Assembly: GCF_000422425.1 (NCBI RefSeq)
Contig: NZ_AULT01000005.1
Span: 1-64,000 of the forward strand
DNA length: 64,000 bases
Direction: 5' to 3'
Source of the DNA: Oceanospirillum beijerinckii DSM 7166
Lineage (GTDB): Bacteria; Pseudomonadota; Gammaproteobacteria; Pseudomonadales; Halomonadaceae
Positions 20,034 through 32,082 of this stretch are shown one piece after another. The notes under the pieces are model-generated. The model was not told the DNA's origin. It did not search any database and saw only the letters and a program-made list of their open reading frames with translations. The position numbers were made by a program, and so were the translations under genes. Each line of letters begins with the position of its first letter. The stretch's first letter is position 1.

Positions 20034-20968
20034 TGACCTCGTTATTGCTGACAGGCAGCACCGGTTTTGTAGGCGAGCGCTTTTGCGAACGCATTGCACA
20101 GGCCGGTAGTGCCTGTAGTGGTGTAACCCAGCTCAGCCGCTTTAACGGTTCAGTGCTGGATGAGGATAATGTCCGTCGTCAGATTGAGGCATTGCAGCCG
20201 GATGTGATTCTGCACCTGGCGGCCTTATCCCATGTGCCGACCTGCCTTGAGCAACCAGAGAAAGCCTGGGCGGTCAATACTACGGGTACTTTGATGCTGC
20301 TGCAGGCCTGTGTGAAATATAGTCCGGCTACCACCTTTATCTATGCAGGGTCTTCTGATTGTTATGGTGCCAGTTTTAAAACGCTCCAGCCAATCACCGA
20401 AGCAAGCTTGCTGCAACCTCTGAACCCTTATGCGGCCAGTAAAGCCGCCGCTGATTTGATGGTGGGACAATACGGTATGAGCGGAGGGCTTAAGACCATA
20501 AGGCTGCGCCCCTTTAACCATACCGGCAGCCACCAGCGTCAGGATTTTGTAGTGCCTTCATTTGCCGCTCAGATTGCGGCGATTGAAGCCGGTCTGCAGC
20601 CTGCCGTCATCAAGGTTGGCAATCTTGATGCAGAGCGTGATTTTCTGGATGTTGATGATGTTATCAGTGCCTATTTTACTGTGATCAGGCAGCTAGAGAG
20701 CATTGATAGTGGTAGCGTGTTTAATATTGCCTCTGGTCAGCCCCGCAGTATTCGCTCTATTTTGGATGAGCTCTTGAAGCTGGGAACAGAAACTATTCAG
20801 GTCGAGTTGGACCCAACACGACTGCGACCCTCTGATATTCCTACGGTGCAGGCGGATAGTCGTCGCTTGCAACAAATGACCGGATGGAGAGCAGAGATCC
20901 CCTGGAGTGAGACCTTAAAGGGGATTTTGGCTCAACAGCGGCAGCGGTTAGCCCGCAAAAGTGACTAA
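20033..20968 (+). CDS. rmd: GDP-4-keto-6-deoxymannose reductase-like epimerase/dehydratase family protein
   Basis: A 311-residue SDR enzyme with LLLTGSTGFVGERF (nucleotide site), a YAGSSDCYG block and the catalytic Tyr-X3-Lys (YAASK near residue 138). Directly following gmd with one-base overlap, it most likely reduces GDP-4-keto-6-deoxymannose to GDP-D-rhamnose. Reduction to a different 6-deoxyhexose cannot be excluded from sequence alone. The gmd-rmd pair next to wzm-wzt mirrors the A-band (common polysaccharide antigen) locus of Pseudomonas. Confidence 0.8.
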
Positions 20969-21095
20969 GCATCTGCCTTAAGCGTCCAGGCCTGCTTTAC
21001 TTGAAAGAAGAACTTGAAAGAAGATCGCTGTGCCGGGTTTTACCAGGGCAAAGCACTTGAGTTTGGAACTATTTATCTACTGAGTTATAGCATTT

Positions 21096-21938
21096 ATGCC
21101 AAATATGCCTTCATCTAGCCAGACTCTTCATGATATCAAACAGAATAAGCCCAGTATCCGGCAGCAGCTTCATGTGCTGCTTGCTTTTGTGCGCCAGGAC
21201 CTAATTGAGCGTTATTCAGGCTCTTTGCTGGGAGGTGCCTGGTCTCTTGTGATGCCTTTGATCCAGATTTTGATCTTTACACTGATCTTTTCCAAGATTA
21301 TGGGGATGAAGCTGGCGACGTTTGGGGCGGACCTGACCGAGTATGGTTACAGCATTTATCTGGTTTCCGGTATTCTGGCCTGGAATGCCTTTTCCACGAC
21401 AATGTCGCGTACATCCAAAGTGTTTTTAGAGAAAGCCGCATTGATTAAAAAGGTTCCCATGTCTTTGAAAATGCTGCCTTTATATATTCCTGTGAGTGAA
21501 ACGGTGATCTTTGTTATCGCCTACCTGTTTTTCACTGTCTTTCTTGTGTTAATCGGTTATCAGTTTTCCTGGTTATGGCTTTGGTTACCTGTGATCTATG
21601 TGCTACATCAGATGATGGCATGGGCTATTGGTTTTATTTGTGGGGTTCTGAGCGTTTTTATCCGTGACATTAATCAGATGGTTGATGTGGGATTGCAGGT
21701 TTGGTTCTGGGCGACACCGATTGTATATGTTTTGGATATTGTACCGGAAACGATGCAAACGCTGATGAGCTGGAATCCGGCGTTTTGGTTTATAGACAGT
21801 TATCATCAGGTGATCCTGTATCAGAAAATGCCAGAGATGAGTTATTTAATTGCGACAGCTGGCATTGGTGGCCTGGCTTTAATTGTTGCTTATAAGTTAT
21901 TAGGTAAGCTGGAGAAAGATCTACGTGACTTCATTTGA
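21096..21938 (+). CDS. wzm: ABC-2 type polysaccharide export permease (Wzm-like)
   Basis: A 280-residue inner-membrane protein with about six hydrophobic segments and family blocks DLIERYSGSLLGGAWSLVMPLIQ and NPAFWFIDSYHQVILYQKMP. It forms the channel that moves lipid-linked O-polysaccharide across the inner membrane. The last 14 bases overlap the ATPase gene, whose start is a GTG. Wzm-type export means the chain is fully made in the cytoplasm, fitting the large multi-domain glycosyltransferase further down. Confidence 0.92.
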   Translation: MPNMPSSSQTLHDIKQNKPSIRQQLHVLLAFVRQDLIERYSGSLLGGAWSLVMPLIQILIFTLIFSKIMGMKLATFGADLTEYGYSIYLVSGILAWNAFSTTMSRTSKVFLEKAALIKKVPMSLKMLPLYIPVSETVIFVIAYLFFTVFLVLIGYQFSWLWLWLPVIYVLHQMMAWAIGFICGVLSVFIRDINQMVDVGLQVWFWATPIVYVLDIVPETMQTLMSWNPAFWFIDSYHQVILYQKMPEMSYLIATAGIGGLALIVAYKLLGKLEKDLRDFI

Positions 21939-23160
21939 GCAGGCGACGCCCCCCGTTGTGGCAGTTAAAGGCGTGAGTAAAGGTTTTCGCTTATATGCCA
22001 AACCTTTGGATCGCCTGAAAGAGGTCATTTTGCGGCGTAGCTATCATCAGCGCCATGAAGCTTTACGTGACATCTCGTTCGATATCCGACCGGGAGAAAC
22101 CCTGGGTATTCTGGGAAAGAACGGCGCGGGCAAATCCACTTTACTGAAACTGTTAACCGGTGTGCTATTGCCAGACAGCGGTCAGATTAATTGCTATGGA
22201 AAAATCGCGGGATTGTTGGAGCTGGGGGCAGGCTTTGATTTCAATCTGAATGGCATACAGAACATCCGCATTAATGGCTTGTTGCTGGGCATGACCGATG
22301 ATGAGATCAACAGGCTCCGGGATGAGATCATCGAGTTTTCAGAGCTGGGTAAGTATATCCATGAGCCGTTGCGAACTTACTCTTCGGGCATGGTCATGCG
22401 TTTGGCCTTTGCTATAGGTATTCATGCCAGTCCTCAATGCTTTGTTATTGATGAGGCCTTGTCTGTCGGTGATGGGCGTTTTCAACAAAAATGCGTCCAG
22501 AGAATTAAGCAGTTTAAGCAGCAAGGCGGAGCTATTATCTTTGTCTCTCATGACATGAATGCCATTAAAATGCTCTGTGATGAAACTATCGTTTTAGAGC
22601 AGGGGAAAGTGGCCTATCGTGGTGCTCCTGCTGAGGGTGTGAATTACTATTACCGCATTATGAGTGCAGCAGAAGATCAGGCTATGCTGGCGATTGATAG
22701 TCAGGACCATGGTCATCAGTATGGTAATCGTAAGGTGGTATGTGACCGGGTATCCCTGATTGGCTTAGGGTCTGGTAGTCATAGCCTGACCTGCGGTGAG
22801 CAAGCTCAGGTTGATGTGGTGTTTAGTGCGCAAGAAACCGTGATGGACTTGACCGTAGGGATTATGCTCCGTGATCGCTTTGGTCAGGATCTCTATGGCA
22901 CGAATACTCACCTTCTGGGGCATGAACTCATCATATCCGCCGGAGAGCGCAAGTGCATGCGGTTTAGTTTTGATATGCATCTGGCTCCGGGGGTTTATAC
23001 ATTAAGTGTTTCATTGCACAGCCAGCAGAATCATACCGAAGACTGTTATCACTGGTGGGACGATGCCGTGGGCTTTGAGGTGGCAGGTACAACGGGTACA
23101 TCGTTTGCTGGTGTGTGTAATCTGCAGGCTCAGGCTGATGTTGTGGTTTCAAAGGATTAA
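21925..23160 (+). CDS. wzt: Polysaccharide ABC transporter ATPase with C-terminal carbohydrate-binding domain (Wzt-like)
   Basis: A 411-residue ATPase. Walker A is GKNGAGKSTLLKLL (near residue 67), the signature lies in the TYSSGMVMRLAFA region, and Walker B is CFVIDEALSVGD. After about residue 270 comes a beta-sandwich domain as in O9a-type Wzt, which recognises the terminal modification of the O-chain before export. Start is GTG at 21925, inside wzm. The C-terminal domain implies a chain-terminated polysaccharide. Confidence 0.93.
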   Translation: MTSFEQATPPVVAVKGVSKGFRLYAKPLDRLKEVILRRSYHQRHEALRDISFDIRPGETLGILGKNGAGKSTLLKLLTGVLLPDSGQINCYGKIAGLLELGAGFDFNLNGIQNIRINGLLLGMTDDEINRLRDEIIEFSELGKYIHEPLRTYSSGMVMRLAFAIGIHASPQCFVIDEALSVGDGRFQQKCVQRIKQFKQQGGAIIFVSHDMNAIKMLCDETIVLEQGKVAYRGAPAEGVNYYYRIMSAAEDQAMLAIDSQDHGHQYGNRKVVCDRVSLIGLGSGSHSLTCGEQAQVDVVFSAQETVMDLTVGIMLRDRFGQDLYGTNTHLLGHELIISAGERKCMRFSFDMHLAPGVYTLSVSLHSQQNHTEDCYHWWDDAVGFEVAGTTGTSFAGVCNLQAQADVVVSKD

Positions 23161-23174
23161 GATTAAGGAAGGCT

Positions 23175-23804
23175 ATGTTTGTACGTAATAATCCGGGTAT
23201 CGATTACGACAACCTGGAAGGGCAGGTACAGAGTGTTCTGGACAATAGTCATGTGCAGGATAAACAAGCCGATCTGTTGCTGGATCTGTCACTGTTTGAG
23301 GTGCCTGAAATGGCATCAGATCAGTCCCTCGCCCTCAGCGCCCAAGCGCTGTTTGACAAACAGGGTGAAGAGTTTATAACTCAGGCCTATATCACATGCC
23401 TGGGGCGTATGCCGGATTACGACGGTTTATCCAGTGGTCTGATGCGGTTAGCCTCAGGGGAGTCAAAGCAAGATATTGTGATGACCCTGATGATATCGGA
23501 AGAGGGGATGGCTAAGGGGCGTACGCTGGAAGGTTTTACACTTTCAAAGCGACGCCGTTGGTTGTTTGAGAACAAGAAACACCCTGTCCTGGGCAAGCTG
23601 CTGCGCTGGTTACTGGCCTTATCTGAGTTGACGCGTATGCAGCGGCGGCTTAATCAGTTGGAATACCGTGTCTGGCAGCAGGAACGTCAATATCTTGAGC
23701 AGACCACTCAGTGGCGTAAAGAGCTGTTGCGGGTCAATCAAGGTGTCGCAGCGGAACTGCAGCGATTAAAAGAGGCCAGTGACGGGAAAAAGAAGACGCT
23801 TTGA
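23175..23804 (+). CDS. DUF4214-domain protein with C-terminal coiled coil
   Basis: A 209-residue protein. Residues about 70-115 form a DUF4214 unit (EFITQAYITCLGRMPDYDGL...). A basic hydrophobic stretch follows (about 125-155), and the C-terminus is a charged coiled coil (RRLNQLEYRVWQQERQYLEQ). It lacks a signal peptide. It sits 14 bases after wzt with a strong AAGGAAGG site, so it belongs to the export operon. DUF4214 recurs at the N-terminus of the giant secreted protein at 28.1 kb, which hints at a shared polysaccharide- or surface-related role. Function unknown. Confidence 0.75.
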   Translation: MFVRNNPGIDYDNLEGQVQSVLDNSHVQDKQADLLLDLSLFEVPEMASDQSLALSAQALFDKQGEEFITQAYITCLGRMPDYDGLSSGLMRLASGESKQDIVMTLMISEEGMAKGRTLEGFTLSKRRRWLFENKKHPVLGKLLRWLLALSELTRMQRRLNQLEYRVWQQERQYLEQTTQWRKELLRVNQGVAAELQRLKEASDGKKKTL

Positions 23805-24020
23805 TAGCGGGCTTCTTCTTAATAGACGTGATTCGTTCAGTGTTCAGTAATACGCACTGTTTCTCTGATCCGTTTTCCTCTCGTGTGTTAACACCTTAGG
23901 TAGCGCTGCGTTTCCTTTAACTTGTGGCCTGTTCGCAGGTTTATTCTTCCGGTATATCTGTAAATTCTTATTCAATCTATTCGGTCTTCACGATGGGATC
24001 GTGAATAATGAGGCTCCAAA

Positions 24021-24272
24021 GTGTCAGATCAAAATAGTTCTACCCTGACCATTCATCAATACACCCCTTCTATCGCTGTTGGTGATGGCGTTGGTCAGGG
24101 GATCTTATTTACCCAGCGGCTCCTGCGGTCCATGGGGATCTCGTCCGAAGTTTTTGCTCATGACATTCCACCGGAACTGGCCGCACAGGTGAGGCCCGCA
24201 GATACGTATTCGGACAATACCGGTCAGGTACTGTTGATACATCATGCGATGGGCCATGGTTATGGCGATTGA
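24021..24272 (+). CDS. N-terminal fragment of giant glycosyltransferase, ended by in-frame TGA
   Basis: Starts at GTG 24021 with a GAGG site 7 bases upstream. The 83-residue product (ending HHAMGHGYGD) stops at TGA 24270-24272, and the next codons continue in the same frame as LAGLSGKKFLVYHNITP. Relatives of this GT4 domain read through this point with an aromatic residue, so the TGA most likely replaced TGG (Trp). Together with the next entry it is one gene. Whether it is a nonsense mutation, read-through or sequence error cannot be settled here. Confidence 0.7.
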   Translation: MSDQNSSTLTIHQYTPSIAVGDGVGQGILFTQRLLRSMGISSEVFAHDIPPELAAQVRPADTYSDNTGQVLLIHHAMGHGYGD

Positions 24273-27200
24273 TTGGCTGGGTTGTCAGGTAAGAAGTTTC
24301 TCGTCTACCACAATATTACCCCGGCCCATTTTTTTGCGGACAATGATCCTATTCAGAGTTTGTTGGCCCAGGGGCGTCAGCAGCTGGTGCAGTGGCAGTC
24401 CTGGTTGCAGGGGGCGATCGGTATGTCCCCCTATAATAGTGATGAGCTAATACAGGCGGGTTTTAGTACCAGGGATGTTGCCAGTATTCCTTTGCTGGTT
24501 GATTTAGAGCAGCTGGCGCAGCGTCGCCCTGACGAAGCTTTGATGGCGTCATTCAGTCAGCAAGAGCGGCCTGTTTTATTATTTGTTGGACGTTTAACGG
24601 GTAATAAAAGACAGCTTTTTCTACTGGATGCGATGCTTCATCTGAAACAGCTATTACCTGCTAAGCAACTGCCCAGACTGTATCTGGTGGGTGGTGGTGA
24701 TACCGCTTATCAGAAGGCGCTGGAGCAAAAGATTGTTCAATATGGCCTGGAAGCCGATGTGGAGATCACCGGCAAGGTGAGTGAAGCCGCTTTAACCAGC
24801 TACTACCTTTGCGCAGATGCCTTCGTGTGTGTCAGTCAACATGAAGGCTTTGGTATGCCGTTGATTGAAGCGATGTTCTATGATTTGCCGGTCATCGCTA
24901 TGGATTATGGCGCCATAGGCAGTACTTTAGGTCGCTCGGGCCTGTTATTGGATCAGGGGCTGTCGGCGGAGCAGTTGTCCACAACGTTGGCGGTTTTCCT
25001 GCAAAACCCTGAGCTGAGAAGCCGGCTGATCTGTAGTCAGCGTGAAAACTTGCAGCGTTTCTTGCCTGCTGAACTATACCGTGAACTCTGTCTATTTCTG
25101 GAGCAGCATCAGGTTGCACTGCCAAAGGATGTGCAGGGCGTTTTCACGGGAGCTGACTGTTTGGTTAAATCCCCAGGGTATGGGCATTATCGTGTCGAGG
25201 GCCCCTTTGATAGCAGCTATAGTCTAGCGCTGTTAAATAGGGAGTTGGCTAGGGCACTTGAGCAGGTAAAACCGGGCCAGGTGGGCTTGTTGAGTACAGA
25301 GGGTGGCGGTGATTTTTATCCTGATGCGGACTTTTTAACAGAACGCCCCGAGATTGCATCTATTTATAAGCAGGGCTCTGAGATGAGGCAGGCTTTTGAT
25401 GCCTCTCTGCGTTTGCTCTATCCGCCTCGAGTCAATCGTATGCCGGGTATGTTGCGGGTGATGGCTAACTATGGTTGGGAGGAGTCTGTTTTCCCCGCTG
25501 AGTACGGCCAGGGCTTTAATCGTACCCTCAATCTTGTCACAACAATGTCACGTTATGTGAGTAAGGTGCTGCGCGAAAGCGGAGTCTACGCGCCCACCCG
25601 ATGTATCGGCGTGGGGGTAGACCATATTGAGCGGATTCAGGCCGAACCTTTGCCATCCGATCTGCTGGAGGCTATTCAGGGGCGACGGGTTTTCCTGCAC
25701 ATCTCATCCTGTTTCCCCCGTAAAGGGGTGGATGTTTTGTTAAACGCCTGGAGTCTGGCCTTTCGTTATCCGTCCGGTGAAGAGGAGCCGCGGGTTATTC
25801 TCGTGCTTAAGACGTTTACCAATCCCCATAACGATGCGGTGCAACAGCTTGCAGTATTAACAAACGAGCTGAGTCGACAGGGGCTGTCATTACCGCCTGT
25901 TTATATTATTGAAGAAGATTGGCGCGATGGTCAGATTAAAGCCCTGTATCAGCACAGTGACGTACTGGTTGCACCCAGTCGTGGCGAAGGCTTTGGTCTG
26001 CCAATGGCTGAGGCCATGTGGTTGGGGGTGCCGGTTGTGACAACAGGCTATGGCGGACAGCGGGATTTTTGTCACGAAGATAATAGCTGGTTGCTGGAAT
26101 ATCATTTTGCACGGGCTAAAACCCATATGCAGCAAGCCGGTTCTGTTTGGGCAGAACCCAGTGTTGAACATTTGAGTGATATCCTGAGCGGTTTCTATCA
26201 TCAACAGGCTGCTGATTATCAGCCGGAAATGATCCAGCAAAGAACCGATCGTGCGCGTAGGCTCATGCAGCAGCATTTTTGTTGGCATCACGTGGCCGAG
26301 CGTCTGAATCGTTCGCTGGGTCAGGCGATGGAAGCGGTGCAGGCCCCTCCAGTCCAAAAGCAGGCTCTGCGTTTGGGCTGGGTGTCTACCTGGAACAGTA
26401 AGTGTGGTATCGCGGCTTATTCCGCTTATTTGCTGCGGCCAATGGCTGCGCCCGCTTCTCCTCTGGCCGCGGCTTGTGATCAGAGCTGGGTGCTGGCCAA
26501 TACCGATGCCCAGTTGATTCAACCATCGGATGATGTACTGACCTGTCGCGGGAGTCACGATGCTGATCAGAGAGTAGTACGTTGCTGGCGGTCTGGTGGC
26601 GATCAGGGGGAGGGTCAACTGGATCAGCTCTATGATACTGTGTGTAACCTGTCTTTAAACCAGTTGGTGATTCAGTTTAACTTTGGTTTTTTTAATCTTG
26701 GGGCATTAAAAACGCTGCTCAGACGGCTGCAGGCTGACAAGGTTAAAGTGATAATCTGCTTTCACTCCACAGCCGATGTGTACTGGGGCGATGTTAGAAA
26801 AACATTGGTCGACCTGCTGCCTGAATTAAAACAGGTGGCCGGTGTGTTAGTGCATAGCTGTAGAGACCTGAACCGTCTGAAAGAGTGGGGCGTCATCGAT
26901 AATGCGATGCTATTCCCTCATGGCGTGTCTGTCCCGGATGATAGTGTGTCTGTTCTGAATGATAGTGTGTCTGTTCTGGATGATAGTGACCCTGTGTCTG
27001 TTGTCGCTTCGTCTTCAGGCCAGAAGGGTAGCTCTATAATAGAAGGCCATAGCGAAGTGCAGAATCGTCATCGGGCGATGCCAGACTTGACGGGTAAGCA
27101 GGTGATTGCCAGTTACGGTTTTATGCTGCCTCATAAAGGTATTGAAACCTTAATTGATAGTTTTGCGCTTTTACAGAAGGCGCAGAGTACTGAACAGCCA

Positions 27201-27686
27201 TATCACCTGCTGCTGGTGAATGCCCTGTATCCTGTTGAGCAATCAAGTGAGTTGCTGGAACTGTGTTATCAGAAAGTTCGCCACTATGGCCTGGAAGAGC
27301 AAGTGAGCTTTATCAGTGACTTTTTACCTGAAGAGGAGTGCCTGCACTGGCTGAAGCAAGCCGATGTGGTTGTGTTTCCCTATCAGCATACACAAGAATC
27401 CTCATCGGCAGCTGTTCGAACAGGGTTAGCGTCAAAGACTCCAGTGTTATGTACGCCACTGGATATTTTCGAAGATGTTGAACAGGCCGTTCATTTCTTG
27501 CCGGGAACAACAGCGGCAGATATCGCGCAGGGGGTGCAGGATGCGCTGGAAAAACTCAGCGATAAGAATGAACGTGAGGCTTGGTTAGCTCGTCAACAAC
27601 AGTGGCTGGATCAGCATCAATGGCCGGTACTTGCCGAGAGAATGGTGGGTGTATTGAGGGCTTTAGAGCAAACAGACGAGCACTGA
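24273..27686 (+). CDS. Multi-domain GT4 glycosyltransferase (three GT-B domains)
   Basis: About 1137 codons, best read together with the preceding fragment. The first GT4 domain (to about residue 280) has LLFVGRLTGNKRQ and HEGFGMPLIEAM. The second (about 300-690) has HISSCFPRKGVDVLL and RGEGFGLPMAEAMWLG. The third (about 700-1137) starts LRLGWVSTWNSKCGIAAYS and ends with a nucleotide-sugar site (ASYGFMLPHKGIETL). A 7-residue tandem repeat (Asp-Asp-Ser-Val-Ser-Val-Leu, DNA 26936-26995) lies in the third domain. Such enzymes polymerise mannan or rhamnan O-chains in ABC-export loci (WbdA/WbdB, WbpX-Z groups). It is the last gene of the gmd operon. Confidence 0.85.
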   Translation: MAGLSGKKFLVYHNITPAHFFADNDPIQSLLAQGRQQLVQWQSWLQGAIGMSPYNSDELIQAGFSTRDVASIPLLVDLEQLAQRRPDEALMASFSQQERPVLLFVGRLTGNKRQLFLLDAMLHLKQLLPAKQLPRLYLVGGGDTAYQKALEQKIVQYGLEADVEITGKVSEAALTSYYLCADAFVCVSQHEGFGMPLIEAMFYDLPVIAMDYGAIGSTLGRSGLLLDQGLSAEQLSTTLAVFLQNPELRSRLICSQRENLQRFLPAELYRELCLFLEQHQVALPKDVQGVFTGADCLVKSPGYGHYRVEGPFDSSYSLALLNRELARALEQVKPGQVGLLSTEGGGDFYPDADFLTERPEIASIYKQGSEMRQAFDASLRLLYPPRVNRMPGMLRVMANYGWEESVFPAEYGQGFNRTLNLVTTMSRYVSKVLRESGVYAPTRCIGVGVDHIERIQAEPLPSDLLEAIQGRRVFLHISSCFPRKGVDVLLNAWSLAFRYPSGEEEPRVILVLKTFTNPHNDAVQQLAVLTNELSRQGLSLPPVYIIEEDWRDGQIKALYQHSDVLVAPSRGEGFGLPMAEAMWLGVPVVTTGYGGQRDFCHEDNSWLLEYHFARAKTHMQQAGSVWAEPSVEHLSDILSGFYHQQAADYQPEMIQQRTDRARRLMQQHFCWHHVAERLNRSLGQAMEAVQAPPVQKQALRLGWVSTWNSKCGIAAYSAYLLRPMAAPASPLAAACDQSWVLANTDAQLIQPSDDVLTCRGSHDADQRVVRCWRSGGDQGEGQLDQLYDTVCNLSLNQLVIQFNFGFFNLGALKTLLRRLQADKVKVIICFHSTADVYWGDVRKTLVDLLPELKQVAGVLVHSCRDLNRLKEWGVIDNAMLFPHGVSVPDDSVSVLNDSVSVLDDSDPVSVVASSSGQKGSSIIEGHSEVQNRHRAMPDLTGKQVIASYGFMLPHKGIETLIDSFALLQKAQSTEQPYHLLLVNALYPVEQSSELLELCYQKVRHYGLEEQVSFISDFLPEEECLHWLKQADVVVFPYQHTQESSSAAVRTGLASKTPVLCTPLDIFEDVEQAVHFLPGTTAADIAQGVQDALEKLSDKNEREAWLARQQQWLDQHQWPVLAERMVGVLRALEQTDEH
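26936..26995 (+). repeat. 21-bp tandem repeat inside the glycosyltransferase
   Basis: About three imperfect copies of GATGATAGTGTGTCTGTTCTG, encoding DDSVSVL. It is a low-complexity loop in the third glycosyltransferase domain. Confidence 0.7.
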
Positions 27687-27833
27687 TTTTATGCAGGATA
27701 TTGACTCTGGTATGGATGCGGAAAAATGTGCTAGCATCTGTTCGCTTAAAAATGCCTGCATATATCATGTGGGGTATGCCCTTCTGGCAAAAAAAATTGA
27801 TCTGTAACAGTCAACTGGAAAAGTTAAGAAGTC

Positions 27834-27851
27834 ATGTGATGCCGGTCACAT
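27834..27851 (+). promoter_or_regulatory. CRP-type operator upstream of the giant secreted protein gene
   Basis: ATGTGA-TGCCGG-TCACAT: perfect six-base arms around a six-base spacer, matching the E. coli CRP consensus. The recognition helix of the CRP homologue at 15.2 kb keeps the residues that read this sequence. The box nearly abuts a possible -10 (27854-27859), which would suit repression. If the real start lies about 41 bases beyond the centre, it would be an activating class II site. Confidence 0.6.
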
Positions 27852-27896
27852 ACTATAACTTTTAACCTGTGGCAGACTTGCTTTCACTGAAAGTTA

Positions 27897-27970
27897 GGCT
27901 ACCGCCGACAGGCAGCCGTAAGTTGAGCAGATTGGGAAACGCTGGCCTTGAAACGTAACGGTCGGTAGCC
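27897..27970 (+). ncRNA. Structured 5' leader segment, unassigned
   Basis: GGCTACCG-C-CGAC (27897-27909) pairs with GTCGGTAGCC (27961-27970), with a bulge. Inside it, AGGC-AGC pairs with GCTGGCCT. The 74-nt closed unit sits in the leader of the 28.1 kb gene. It does not match the tRNA T-loop or the c-di-GMP riboswitch core. It may stabilise or regulate the mRNA. Confidence 0.3.
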
Positions 27971-28134
27971 ATCTGGCTCGCTAAAGATTGAGTATGAGCA
28001 GATTAAGATCTCTGTAGTATTGACTACAGGGCAATAAAGATTGGAGCCGACGGGTTCCAGGAACTGTCACTTAGACGCCCAGGATTATGGATAAGCAGTC
28101 CAAGTGAACAATCAACGTTAACGGAGAAGTTAAA

Positions 28135-31974
<3,840 letters not shown>

Positions 31975-31995
31975 GCTTAGTTACTTAGTATTATT

Positions 31996-32031
31996 GTGAT
32001 GTTTGTCTGATTATTTTTGGACAAACATCAC
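31996..32031 (+). terminator. Perfect hairpin between the two giant genes
   Basis: GTGATGTTTGTC (31996-32007) pairs with GACAAACATCAC (32020-32031). No T-run follows on the plus strand, so it may be a 3' stabiliser, a processing site or a weak terminator that sets the ratio of the upstream to the downstream product. Confidence 0.5.
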
Positions 32032-32082
32032 TAGACTGAATTCGAAGCTTTTAAAGTTTAAAAAGTTTAAAGGACAAACATA

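Larger units (their letters stand above)
27687..28134. other. Long leader/promoter region of the first giant secreted protein
   Basis: 448 bases without a credible gene. It contains a perfect CRP-type palindrome (27834-27851), a TATAAC-like -10 box just after it (27854-27859), a predicted hairpin-rich RNA segment (27897-27970) and the GGAGAAG ribosome site before the ATG at 28135. A promoter near the palindrome would give a 5' leader of roughly 270 bases. Confidence 0.55.

Noticed and set aside
25890-26618. 242-codon minus-strand frame
   Set aside because: Shadow of the giant glycosyltransferase; no family features.
27581-27865. Short plus-strand ORF after the glycosyltransferase
   Set aside because: Overlaps the glycosyltransferase end and the CRP box; no ribosome site or motif.
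27897-27970. tRNA or c-di-GMP riboswitch
   Set aside because: A 7-bp acceptor-like helix exists, but there is no T-loop (TTCGA) and no cloverleaf. The GEMM core (CGCAAAGCC) is absent.
27897-27970. ops/JUMPstart element for RfaH
   Set aside because: CGGTAGCC-like bases occur, but the full GGCGGTAGCGT is not on the transcribed strand and they are explained by the hairpin.
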